Positions 52,200 through 60,322 of a stretch of 64,000 nucleotides of DNA are shown here, piece by piece. Within the stretch, counting starts at the first letter, position 1. Every line of letters begins with the position of its first letter. Origin of the DNA: Gemmatimonadaceae bacterium (lineage in GTDB: Bacteria > Gemmatimonadota > Gemmatimonadetes > Gemmatimonadales > Gemmatimonadaceae); the NCBI GenBank assembly GCA_025931335.1, contig JAICNG010000001.1, positions 1 to 64,000 on the forward strand. Direction: 5' to 3'. Both the position numbers and the translations under genes were made by a program. The notes beneath the pieces were generated by a model. The model worked only from the letters and a program-made list of their open reading frames with translations. It had not been told where the DNA came from and did no database searches.

Positions 52200-52293
52200 G
52201 AGGTGCTCGAGGTGCTCGACGTGCTCGAGGTGCTCGAGGGCGCCGCGGTTCCCCCTCGAGCACCTGGAGCACCTCGAGCACGTCGAGCACCTC
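52200..52293. repeat. Family F1 palindromic element, copy D
   Basis: Four left units GAGGTGCTC (one GACGTGCTC), a centre AGGGCGCCGCGGTTCCCCC, and four right units with the matching change (GAGCACGTC). The substituted unit is mirrored in the opposite arm, so arm pairing is kept. It lies between the DUF1761-like stop (52191) and the convergent ornithine-cyclodeaminase-like stop (52298). Confidence 0.9.
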
Positions 52294-52297
52294 GATT

Positions 52298-53260
52298 TCA
52301 GTCCCGCCCCGGCTCCGCGAGCGCCTTCTCGTACACGGCCACCGCGGCCGCGACATCCTGAAGCGCCGTCCCCGTGCTGTCGAACACGACGACCTCGTCG
52401 TCGTTCAGCCGGCCCCGTTTCTTCCCCGCGACCACTTCGCCCAGCTCGGCGCGCACGTCATCACGCGTCATCACCCCCGCGGCGATCGCGTGGTGAAGGT
52501 CGCCTGACGTCACGGCCTGATCGAGGATGTCGACGATCACCGCCGATCGCGCGAGGAGCGCGGGATCGAGCTCCTGCTTGTCGGCGTTGTCCGCCCCCAC
52601 GGCGGCCACGAACGCCCCACGACTGATGTCTCCCGCGCCAAGGATTGCCTCGCGCGATGGCGTGCACGTGACACAGATGTCGCTGGCGCGCGCGGCGGTC
52701 GCGAGATCCGGCGCGACGGTCACTTCGATTCCCAGATCGTTCGACATCTCGCGCGCGAAGCGGACGGCGGTCTCTCGATTGCGGTCCACGGCGTACACGC
52801 GCGCGAGCTTCCGAACCGCGTGCACCGCGGCCAACTGCACGCGTCCCTGCACACCACACCCGCAGATCGTCACGACCGACGCATCCGCCCGCGCGAGGTA
52901 CTTCGCGGCGACGGCCGTCGCGGCCCCGGTGCGCAGACTGGTGATCTCGCGCGAATCGAGAATCGCCAGCGGAGTTCCACGCTCGGCGTCGAAGAGCGCA
53001 ATGACTCCCTGAATCGTGGGAAGCCCGTAGCGCTCGACGTTCCCGGGAAAGTTGGCGTTCGTCTTCGCCGCAAAATACGGCCGGCTGAGCTCGAGCACGC
53101 CCGCCTTGATGTGAAAGGTGCCGTGCGCCGCGTGGATCGCGAGCACGCCGGGTTGCGGCGCCTTCCCTTCACCGTACAGTCGAAACGCGTGCTCTACCGC
53201 GGTGATGCACTCCTCGACGGAGAGAAGATCCCGCACCGCGGCGGCGTCGAGAAAGAGCAT
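52298..53260 (-). CDS. Ornithine cyclodeaminase / mu-crystallin family protein
   Basis: 320 residues. The dinucleotide-binding motif is VVTICGCGVQGRVQLAAVHA (GxGxxG). Other blocks are RTGAATAVAAKYLARADASV, HIKAGVLELSRPYFAAKTNA and AVGADNADKQELDPALLARS. Members include ornithine cyclodeaminase, alanine dehydrogenase and ketimine reductase, so the exact reaction is open. Adjacent to a D-aminoacylase-like gene three bases upstream on the same strand, suggesting an amino-acid salvage operon. Confidence 0.9.
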   Translation of the reverse strand: MLFLDAAAVRDLLSVEECITAVEHAFRLYGEGKAPQPGVLAIHAAHGTFHIKAGVLELSRPYFAAKTNANFPGNVERYGLPTIQGVIALFDAERGTPLAILDSREITSLRTGAATAVAAKYLARADASVVTICGCGVQGRVQLAAVHAVRKLARVYAVDRNRETAVRFAREMSNDLGIEVTVAPDLATAARASDICVTCTPSREAILGAGDISRGAFVAAVGADNADKQELDPALLARSAVIVDILDQAVTSGDLHHAIAAGVMTRDDVRAELGEVVAGKKRGRLNDDEVVVFDSTGTALQDVAAAVAVYEKALAEPGRD

Positions 53261-53263
53261 ACG

Positions 53264-54958
53264 TCAGCGTCCTCTGCGCACGGCACGTCCGGGCGTTGCC
53301 CCGGTGTGGCGTCCGTCGCTCACGACCGCCACGCCATTCACCAGGAGGTGCCGCACGCCATCCGAAAGTTGATGCGGGCGCTCGTAGGTCGCGCGGTCAA
53401 GGATCGTCGCCGGGTCGAACACGACGATGTCCGCGAACATGCCCGGACGCAGCATACCGCGGTCATAGAGCGACAGACGCGTCGCGACCGCGGACGTCAT
53501 CTTGCGCACCGCTTCCTCGAGCGACATCACGCCCTGCTCGCGTACGTACCGCCCGAGCGCCCGGGTGTAATTCCCGTAGGCGCGTGGATGCGTCATCCCA
53601 CGCGCGCGCTCGGGGTCCTGTCCCCCCGCGTCGGTACCGAACTTCATCCATGGTTGTCGCATCTGCAACGTGAGGTTGTCCTCCGACGCGATGAAGAAGA
53701 TGCCGCCGAGCTTGTCCTCCTCTTCGAGTGTGAGATCGATGACCGCACTCACCCAGTCGGTGCCGCGCCGCGTGGCAATCTCCGACAGGCGCATTCCCTC
53801 GAGCGCCTTGTTCTCTTCCCTGGCGAAGGACACGACCATCACGCCTTCGGGAGTCGCGAGGCGGCACAGACTCTCCCACTCCGTGTACTCGCGCGACGCG
53901 TCGGCGTGAATGCGCGCGCGCATCGCCGAATCACGCAGATTGTCGAGCAGCTTCCCATCGGCGGAGGCCCAGGGGGGCAGGCACGACGAAAGATCGGTCG
54001 CGCCGGCGACGTACGCGTACATGTCGGCGGCGACATCCTGACCCGCGCGCCGCGCGGAATCGATCTTCGCGATGGCGAGTGGCGCCTTGTGCCAGTTCCG
54101 CTTTCCCGCCGCTTTCAGGTGATAGATCTCTACCGGCACACCCGCTCGGCGGCCGATCGCGAGCGCCTCATCGATCGCTTCGAGCAGCTGGTCCGCTTCG
54201 GAGCGCATGTGCGTGATGTAGACGCCACCGAACGGCGCCATGACCCTGGCCACTTCAACCAGCTCGTCGGTGGAGGCGAAGACGCCGGGCGGGTAGATGA
54301 GCGCGGACGCGAGCCCGAACGCCCCGTCCTCCATCGCCCGGGTCATCGCCGCGCGCATGGTGTCGAGCTCGGCCGGTGACGCGGGGCCTTCGGACATTCC
54401 CTTTGCGTACATCCGGATGGTGGAGGCACCGACGAACGAGCCGACGTTGGTTGACGTGCCTCGCGTCTCCAGCGCGCGGAGCCAGGCATCGAACCCCCGG
54501 GGGCCGCGGAAGGGCGCGTGAAGGCGCAGCAAGGTGCTGTCGGCGCCAAGGAGCGTGAGGTCGTTCGCTGGCGCGTTCGTCGATCCTTCGCCGAGGATTT
54601 CGGTCGTGATGCCTTGTGTCACCTTGCTGACGACGCGGCCGTCGCCAGTGAGAAACGCGCTACGCGAATGACTCTGGATGTCGATGAACCCGGGTGCGAC
54701 GACGAGCCCCGCCGCATCGATGCGGATTCGCGCGTTCGCGGTCGCGAGCCCGCCACGCGGTGCGATGCGAGCGACGCGGTCACCACGAATGGCGACGTCG
54801 CCGTAGTACCAGGGATTTCCGGTGCCATCGACGATGCGGCCGCCCGTGATGATGACGTCATACGCTCCCGCGTCGGGGGCTGAGCGCGGGCGAGCGGAAG
54901 CGCAGGCGGAGAGGAGTACGAAGGTCGCGACAAAAGCTGTCGAGAAGCTGATTCGCAT
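53264..54958 (-). CDS. N-acyl-D-amino-acid deacylase-like amidohydrolase (lipoprotein)
   Basis: 564 residues from ATG 54958. Signal peptide ends LLSAC (lipobox). Amidohydrolase-fold landmarks: YDVIITGGRIVDGTGNPWYY, APGFIDIQSHSRSAFLTG, GEGSTNAPANDLTL, VYITHMRSEADQLLEAIDEA, PVEIYHLKAAGKRNW, KFGTDAGGQDPERARG, and FADIVVFDPATILDRATYE at the C-terminus. The usual H-x-H metal motif at the end of strand 1 is Q-S-H here. Likely periplasmic, freeing D- or modified amino acids. Confidence 0.85.
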   Translation of the reverse strand: MRISFSTAFVATFVLLSACASARPRSAPDAGAYDVIITGGRIVDGTGNPWYYGDVAIRGDRVARIAPRGGLATANARIRIDAAGLVVAPGFIDIQSHSRSAFLTGDGRVVSKVTQGITTEILGEGSTNAPANDLTLLGADSTLLRLHAPFRGPRGFDAWLRALETRGTSTNVGSFVGASTIRMYAKGMSEGPASPAELDTMRAAMTRAMEDGAFGLASALIYPPGVFASTDELVEVARVMAPFGGVYITHMRSEADQLLEAIDEALAIGRRAGVPVEIYHLKAAGKRNWHKAPLAIAKIDSARRAGQDVAADMYAYVAGATDLSSCLPPWASADGKLLDNLRDSAMRARIHADASREYTEWESLCRLATPEGVMVVSFAREENKALEGMRLSEIATRRGTDWVSAVIDLTLEEEDKLGGIFFIASEDNLTLQMRQPWMKFGTDAGGQDPERARGMTHPRAYGNYTRALGRYVREQGVMSLEEAVRKMTSAVATRLSLYDRGMLRPGMFADIVVFDPATILDRATYERPHQLSDGVRHLLVNGVAVVSDGRHTGATPGRAVRRGR

Positions 54959-55000
54959 CGTTTCGGTGGAGGTTATGCGGAGCTGCGTGTCCTGGTCATC

Positions 55001-55175
55001 GCGCAACGAGCCCTGACAGCATGATCACAGAGGACACCGAGACATTCACCGAGACTCACAGAGAACACCAACGGCAAGGGCTTTTTCCAAAGGCTTGCGC
55101 AGTTGCGGCTCCTCGGTGAGTCCCTGTGGATGTCTCGGTGTCCTCTGTGATAACGCTGTTACGGCTCGTTGCGCA
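55001..55175. repeat. Family F5 palindromic element, copy 2
   Basis: GCGCAACGAGCCCTGACAGC at the left faces GCTGTTACGGCTCGTTGCGC at the right, with CACAGAGGACACCGAGACAT facing GATGTCTCGGTGTCCTCTGT inside. The centre AGGGCTTTTTCCAAAGGCTT is shared with copy 1. It sits in the 232-base gap between divergent genes (deacylase start 54958, exporter start 55191) and contains no gene. Confidence 0.9.
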
Positions 55176-55190
55176 TTGCACCAGGAACCG

Positions 55191-56138
55191 TTGTTCAAAC
55201 GCGCGGACTTAAATAGACTCCCGGCCCACAGCCCCACAAGAGAGAACGCCACGCCCGCACGACCGCCTTCCACTGCTCGCGCCACGCTCTTCATCGTGCT
55301 TGGCGCGCTGTGCTTCGGCGCCATCGCGATCTTCGTCGTGCTCGCGCGCCGCGCCGGCGCCCCGCTCACCTCGATTCTTTCGTGGCGCTTTCTCCTGGCG
55401 GCCCTTTTCCTCACCATCGCCGCCGGCGGTCTTCGAGCGCTGCGCCTGCCGCGCGCGCTGGCCGCGCGCGTGCTGCTCATCGGTGGCGGCGGGCAAGCGC
55501 TCATCTCGTTCCTCGCCCTGCGCGCACTCGATCATCTCCCGGCGGGGACGAACGCGTTCCTCTTCTACACGTATCCGGCGTGGGTCGCGCTTTTTGCGTT
55601 CATCCGCGGCACCGAGCGCGTGGATGCGCGGAGGCTCGTCGCGCTGGCGATCTCATTCGCCGGCATCGCGACGATGGTGGGAACGCCGTGGTCCGACACC
55701 ACCGATGTCCCGCTGGTCGGGGTGCTGCTGTCGTTGTCGGCCGCGGCGTGCTACGGGCTCTACATCCCCGCGATCGGGCGGTTACAGGAGGGCATTCGTC
55801 CCACGGTCGTGTCGGCGTACGTGTCGATTGGCGCTGGGATCGTTCACGTCGCGATTGGACTCGCGACCGGTGGTCTGACGGCGCGGCTCGCGCCGGAGGC
55901 CTGGGCGAGCATCCTCGGCTTCGCGCTCATCGGTACCACGCTCGCCTTCCTGCTATTTCTCCGCGGCCTGGCCGTGCTCGGCTCAGTGCGGACGGCGATC
56001 GTCTCGACCATCGAGCCGTTCTTCACCACCCTGCTCGGCGCGCTCGTCCTCGCGGAGCCGCTTCCTCCCTCGACACTCCTTGGCGGCGTGCTGATCGCCA
56101 TCGCGGTGGGGCTTCTCCAGAAGAAGAATGAGGAATGA
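55191..56138 (+). CDS. EamA/DMT-family metabolite exporter
   Basis: 315 residues. The frame has no ATG after the repeat; TTG 55191 is chosen because AGGA lies a few bases upstream. Ten hydrophobic helices in two EamA repeats: FIVLGALCFGAIAIFVVLAR, SWRFLLAALFLTIAAGG, ALDHLPAGTNAFLFYTYPAW, then LLSLSAAACYGLYIPAIG and GTTLAFLLFLRGLAVLGSVR. DMT proteins export amino acids or other small metabolites. The last residues and stop are encoded by F2 copy c. Confidence 0.85.
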   Translation: MFKRADLNRLPAHSPTRENATPARPPSTARATLFIVLGALCFGAIAIFVVLARRAGAPLTSILSWRFLLAALFLTIAAGGLRALRLPRALAARVLLIGGGGQALISFLALRALDHLPAGTNAFLFYTYPAWVALFAFIRGTERVDARRLVALAISFAGIATMVGTPWSDTTDVPLVGVLLSLSAAACYGLYIPAIGRLQEGIRPTVVSAYVSIGAGIVHVAIGLATGGLTARLAPEAWASILGFALIGTTLAFLLFLRGLAVLGSVRTAIVSTIEPFFTTLLGALVLAEPLPPSTLLGGVLIAIAVGLLQKKNEE

Positions 56139-56200
56139 GGAGTGAGGAAATCGATTGAGCTCGGTTGTCAATTCCTCACTGCTCGGTCCTCATTCCTCAC
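56129..56200. repeat. Family F2 palindromic element, copy c
   Basis: TGAGGAATGAGGAGTGAGGA faces ATTCCTCACTGCTCGGTCCT then CATTCCTCAC around a 20-base centre. The exporter frame enters it and stops at its second TGA (56136-56138), so it codes for two glutamates of the protein. Compare 35399 and 51586. Confidence 0.85.
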
Positions 56201-56536
56201 GTCGTTAAAACTGCCGATTTGACTTGAAAAATCGGAGGGCAAATCGGTGTCCCTTCGCTCCGGTTCGGGCCATTTCCGGGGGTGCATTTTTCATGCGCCA
56301 ACGCAAGTCGCCGGCCACCGTTTCCTACGGTTCGGGCGCGGGCACGAACGCCAGCGGCGTCAACGAGTTATGCGTGCAAATCGCCCGAAGCTTCGGGAGG
56401 CGGTGAAGCCTAACGACTAGGCGCCGTTCCTAATGATTACGAGCGCCGCTGGATGTCCGTCATCTCTTTGGATACCTCCGCCTGCCTGGCAGAGGGATCG
56501 CGCGCAGTACCACGGACATCAACCTCGAGCTCAACC
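56201..56536. other. Gene-free spacer
   Basis: No credible gene is visible. It contains a small perfect palindrome CCCGAAGCTTCGGG (56384-56397), a CGTTAGGC-type site (56408-56415, complement form) and an AT-richer block near 56215-56245 (TTGACTTGAAAAATCGGAGG) that could be a promoter region for the PKD lipoprotein. I could not place -35 and -10 boxes with confidence. Confidence 0.5.
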
Positions 56537-58381
56537 ATGTTCCCGACCCGCAACGCCGCGGTGGCGCTCCTCGTGATGACGCTGTCCACGAGCGCCTGTG
56601 AGTTCTTCACCACGAAGCCGTTCGCGCCGAACGTCGACGAGATGTCGTACGTCGAGGTGCCGGACGCGCTGGCCAAGTACGCGCCCGGCCTCCCGCCAAA
56701 CATGTACGCCCGCGCGAATGCGTTCGGCGTCGCGCTGTCGACGGGAAGCATCGCCGGTGACGCGATGGCCGGGCTTCGTCTGTCGGCGAATCCGCTGTCG
56801 CCGATGGCCGTCGATCTTGCGTCGGTGACGCCTGCGGCATGGGTCCCCGAGCTCGGGACCGGACTTCAGTACATCGATGACGACACGACGCCGCAGGCGC
56901 TGCCATTCGCCTTTTCCTTTTACGGACAGTCCTACTCGTCCGTCTACGTGAGCGCGAACGGCCACATCAGCTTCGGCAGTCCGATTCAGTTCAAGCGCAC
57001 GTGGAACCTTCCTGACGGCGCGTTCATCCTCGCGGCGCCGGCGTACGCCGACTGGATGCCTGCGTCGCGGTTCAGCTTCCCGAACCTCCAGAACAGCCGC
57101 GTCTTCGTGAACACGGTCGGCGACCCGGGCGACCGGCGCTTCGTCGTCACGTGGAACGACATGCGGCCCTGCTGCAGCCTCTCGTATCCGGGCAGCAGCT
57201 TCCAGGTGCAGCTGCTCGAGCGCACGGGCGAGGTGGTGTTTGCCTATCGCGAGATGCAGATGGTCGTGTCGAACGTCAGCGCCGGTATCGCGGCGGCGGC
57301 GAATCACGTGCGTACGGCCGCCGGGGCGGCCGTGCTCGGGCTGCAGGGATGCTCCATCACCTATATGCCCGGCGGTGAAGGATATCGCGAAGCGAACAGC
57401 TGCGCGCCCGAGCCCGTCAACGTCCCGCCTGTGGTCGAGGTCGGTGGGCCCTATGCATCGATGGAAGGCGAGACCGTGGAGCTCAGTGGCTCGGCGACCG
57501 ACGAGAACGGGGACGCGCTCACGTACTCGTGGACGATCGGCGACGGGACGAACGTGAACGGCAACCCCGTCGCGCATAGCTTTGCCGACAACGGTGAGTA
57601 TGCCGCGACGCTGGCCGTCAGCGACGGCGAGCTCGTGACACTCGTGACGACCCGAGTGGATGTGTCAAACGGGCTTCCGTCATTGAGCGCGCTGAACGGG
57701 GCGACCCGGTTCATCGGCGAGCCGCATGACGTCTCGGTTGAGCTCAGCGACCCCGGCGTACTCGATGCGCCCTGGCGCTATTCCATCGAGTGGGGCGACG
57801 GCGCCGTCGATGAAGGTGACGCGACGAGCCTCGCCGTGCCGATTCGTGGCTCGCACGCCTACGCGGACGCGGGTACGTACACGGTTCGTGTGAGCGTGCG
57901 CGACAAGGATGGCGGCGCAGCGTCGGCCGTCGAGGCACAAGTCCTCGTCAAGGTCGACGAGATCGACATCGACATCAAGCCATGGCACCGCAGCAACCGC
58001 ATTTACATGAAGGGTCCGTTCGACAGGCTGATCCCTGTGGCGGTCCTCACCTCGGAGACGCTCGACGCGAGCACGGTCAACGTCTCGAGCCTCAGGCTCG
58101 GCGGTGTGCCGGTGGTGCAGCTCAGGCATGGCTCGCACTTCTCGGCCCCGTCGGACATGGGGAACTGGGGGGACAACAAGTTCCTCTTCGACGACGGCAG
58201 CCTCGCGGTGCTGGTCGACGTTGACCGCGACGGCGATAGAGACTTGCTGGTGGTGTTCGATCGCGACGACCTGATCCGCGGCGGCGACCTCAGCCGCGCG
58301 ACCAACTCGTTGACACTGAATGGTCTGACGATCGATGGCCGAAAGGTGGTTGGTACCGACGCAGTGCAGATCGTGAGGTAA
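56537..58381 (+). CDS. PKD-domain lipoprotein
   Basis: 614 residues from ATG 56537 (MFPTRNAAVALLVMTLSTSA), ending in a lipobox STSAC; a start at 56453 would place 28 residues before the signal peptide. A nidogen-like region (SVYVSANGHISFGSPIQF; FVVTWNDMRPCC) is followed by two PKD domains (EVGGPYASMEGETVELSGSA...SHAYADAGTYTVRVSVRD). The end has Ca-binding-like DVDRDGDRDLLVVFDRDD. Surface adhesion or scaffold function is likely but not shown. Confidence 0.8.
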   Translation: MFPTRNAAVALLVMTLSTSACEFFTTKPFAPNVDEMSYVEVPDALAKYAPGLPPNMYARANAFGVALSTGSIAGDAMAGLRLSANPLSPMAVDLASVTPAAWVPELGTGLQYIDDDTTPQALPFAFSFYGQSYSSVYVSANGHISFGSPIQFKRTWNLPDGAFILAAPAYADWMPASRFSFPNLQNSRVFVNTVGDPGDRRFVVTWNDMRPCCSLSYPGSSFQVQLLERTGEVVFAYREMQMVVSNVSAGIAAAANHVRTAAGAAVLGLQGCSITYMPGGEGYREANSCAPEPVNVPPVVEVGGPYASMEGETVELSGSATDENGDALTYSWTIGDGTNVNGNPVAHSFADNGEYAATLAVSDGELVTLVTTRVDVSNGLPSLSALNGATRFIGEPHDVSVELSDPGVLDAPWRYSIEWGDGAVDEGDATSLAVPIRGSHAYADAGTYTVRVSVRDKDGGAASAVEAQVLVKVDEIDIDIKPWHRSNRIYMKGPFDRLIPVAVLTSETLDASTVNVSSLRLGGVPVVQLRHGSHFSAPSDMGNWGDNKFLFDDGSLAVLVDVDRDGDRDLLVVFDRDDLIRGGDLSRATNSLTLNGLTIDGRKVVGTDAVQIVR

Positions 58382-58400
58382 CCGCGCCACTTACGGAAAC

Positions 58401-58434
58401 AAAGCGGGCGGAGTCGAAAGGCTCCGCCCGCTTT
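58401..58434. terminator. Bidirectional hairpin terminator
   Basis: AAAGCGGGCGGAG and CTCCGCCCGCTTT form a 13-bp perfect stem with an eight-base loop (TCGAAAGG). A/T runs are short on both sides. It sits between the stops of the convergent PKD lipoprotein (58381) and Tag genes (58439), so it fits a terminator for both. Confidence 0.8.
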
Positions 58435-58438
58435 GCGT

Positions 58439-59005
58439 TCACACCTCGCCCGTTCGCCGAAAACACCCGACCACGTGGTCGTCGACGAGCCCGCACGCCT
58501 GCATGTACGCGTAGCAGATTGTCGAGCCCACGAACTTGAAGCCTCGCCGCAGCAGCTCCTTGCTCAATGCATCCGACTCGGCGGTCGTCGCGGGAATGTC
58601 GCGGAGCGATCGGCGCAGCCCGCGCTTCGGGGTTCCGTCCACGAAGCGCCAGACAAAGCCGTCGAATGAGCCGAACTCGTCGCGCACATCCAGAAAACTA
58701 CGGGCGTTAGGCACCAGCGAGGCCACCTTGAGCCGGTTGCGCACGATGCCGGGGTCTCGCAGCAGCGCGTCGAGCTTGCGCTTCGTGTAGCGAGCGATGC
58801 GCTCAGGATCGAATCCATCGAGCACCTCGCGATAGCGCTCGCGCTTCTTGAGGATCGTCGACCAGCTCAGCCCCGCCTGCGCCCCTTCGAGGGTGATGAA
58901 CTCGAAGTGCGTCCGGTCATCGTGCACCGCCACGCCCCACTCGGTGTCGTGATACGCGATGTCGAGGGGTGACCGCGCCCACTCGCAGCGCTGACGCTCG
59001 CTCAC
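58439..59005 (-). CDS. tag: DNA-3-methyladenine glycosylase I
   Basis: 188 residues from GTG 59005, overlapping the dipeptidase stop by four bases. Family landmarks: RCEWARSPLDIAYHDTEWGV (Cys and His zinc ligands), FEFITLEGAQAGLSWSTILK, FVDGTPKRG, GFKFVGSTICYAYMQACGLV and the final DDHVVGCF carrying the last His and Cys ligands. It removes 3-methyladenine from alkylated DNA. Translational coupling to the peptidase gene is probably incidental. Confidence 0.95.
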   Translation of the reverse strand: MSERQRCEWARSPLDIAYHDTEWGVAVHDDRTHFEFITLEGAQAGLSWSTILKKRERYREVLDGFDPERIARYTKRKLDALLRDPGIVRNRLKVASLVPNARSFLDVRDEFGSFDGFVWRFVDGTPKRGLRRSLRDIPATTAESDALSKELLRRGFKFVGSTICYAYMQACGLVDDHVVGCFRRTGEV

Positions 59006-60258
59006 GTTCGCGTGCCGTCCAGCTCCTGAATAGTCTTCGTCGATGCCGCTCGCTGCTGCCTGAGCCGCGCCGAGACGGCCTCCGCCCGCTTGAGCACTCG
59101 CAGGAGATTCTCGCCGGCGAGCTTCCGCAGATCCGCCTCGGACCATCCGCGGCGCGACAGCTCCGCGAACAGTGCCGGGTACGTCGAAACGTCCTCGAGC
59201 CCCACCACCGTCTCGCTGATTCCGTCGAAGTCGCCACCAATGCCGACGTGATCCGGCCCGGCGACGCGCCGGATGTGATCGATGTGATCCGCGACGTCCT
59301 TGAGCGTCGCCTTCGGAGCCGGGTGAGCCGCGCGCCACGCGGCAAGCTCGCGACGACGAGCGGAGTCATCGCCGGCGAACCGCTGGCGAAGCTCGCCGTT
59401 CACCCGCTGCATCTCGCTTCCGTATTGCGCCACCTGCTGCGACACGAACCCGGGGACGAACGTCACCATGACGACCCCTCCGTTTTGCGGCAATCGCTTC
59501 AGGATCGAGTCGGGAACGTTGCGCGGCACATCCGTGACCGCCCGCGCCGATGAATGCGAGAAGATCACCGGCGCCTCGCTGACGGTGAGCGCGTCGCTCA
59601 TCGTGCCCGGCGACACGTGCGACAGATCCACCAGCATGCCGAGCCGGTTCATCTCGCGGACGACCTCCTCGCCGAACTTCGTGAGGCCCCCGTGTCGCGC
59701 CGTATCGGTTCCCGAATCCGCCCAGTCGATGGTCGCCGAGTGCGTGAGCGTCATGTACCGCGCCCCGAGATCGTAGTAGGCGCGGAGCGCACCGAGTGAG
59801 TTCTCGATCGCGTGTCCCCCCTCGACGCCGAGGAGCGAGCCAATGCGTCCACGCCCGTGGCTCGCGCGAAGGGCATCGGCGGTGAGCGCCCACTCGATCT
59901 CCGGATATTTGGCGATCACCTGGCGCGCGATGTCGATCTGCTCGAGCTGCACGCGCGCATACCCGGAGTCGCCGACGCCAGCGGGGATGTACACCGACCA
60001 GAACTGTCCACCCACCATGCCCGCCTTGAGCCGCGCGAGATCCGTATGTCCCGGCGTGCGCTTCCGTAGGTCGTATTTCTCGACGTCGTGTCGTGCGACC
60101 GAATCGGTGCGGATCGCCCAGGGCAAATCGTTGTGCCCATCGATGAGTGGCGTGGAGCGAAGCACGCGCCGCGCGCGGGCGAGGTGCGGATCGGAGGCCT
60201 GCGCGCGCAACGGCTCGAGCGTCAGGGCGGCAAGCAGTACGAGAATCGTGAGTCGCAT
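59002..60258 (-). CDS. Membrane dipeptidase (M19) family protein
   Basis: 418 residues from ATG 60258; an ATG three codons earlier is possible. Signal peptide ends LEPLRAQAS. Metal ligands: LIDGHNDLPW (HxD), VEGGHAIENS (bridging Glu), VDLSHVSPGTM and FSHSSARAV (His ligands), and GIGGDFDG (Asp). M19 enzymes cleave dipeptides, some with D-residues, outside the cytoplasm. This fits the neighbourhood of D-amino-acid-related hydrolases. Confidence 0.92.
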   Translation of the reverse strand: MRLTILVLLAALTLEPLRAQASDPHLARARRVLRSTPLIDGHNDLPWAIRTDSVARHDVEKYDLRKRTPGHTDLARLKAGMVGGQFWSVYIPAGVGDSGYARVQLEQIDIARQVIAKYPEIEWALTADALRASHGRGRIGSLLGVEGGHAIENSLGALRAYYDLGARYMTLTHSATIDWADSGTDTARHGGLTKFGEEVVREMNRLGMLVDLSHVSPGTMSDALTVSEAPVIFSHSSARAVTDVPRNVPDSILKRLPQNGGVVMVTFVPGFVSQQVAQYGSEMQRVNGELRQRFAGDDSARRRELAAWRAAHPAPKATLKDVADHIDHIRRVAGPDHVGIGGDFDGISETVVGLEDVSTYPALFAELSRRGWSEADLRKLAGENLLRVLKRAEAVSARLRQQRAASTKTIQELDGTRT

Positions 60259-60322
60259 GAGGATCATCGTCGAGGAGTGTTTACAGTTGCCGCGGCCTTC
60301 TGCGGTTCCGCCGTCGATCAGT

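Noticed and set aside
56224..56406. 60-codon plus-strand frame
   Set aside because: No ribosome site, no conserved pattern and unusual composition; left as gene-free spacer.
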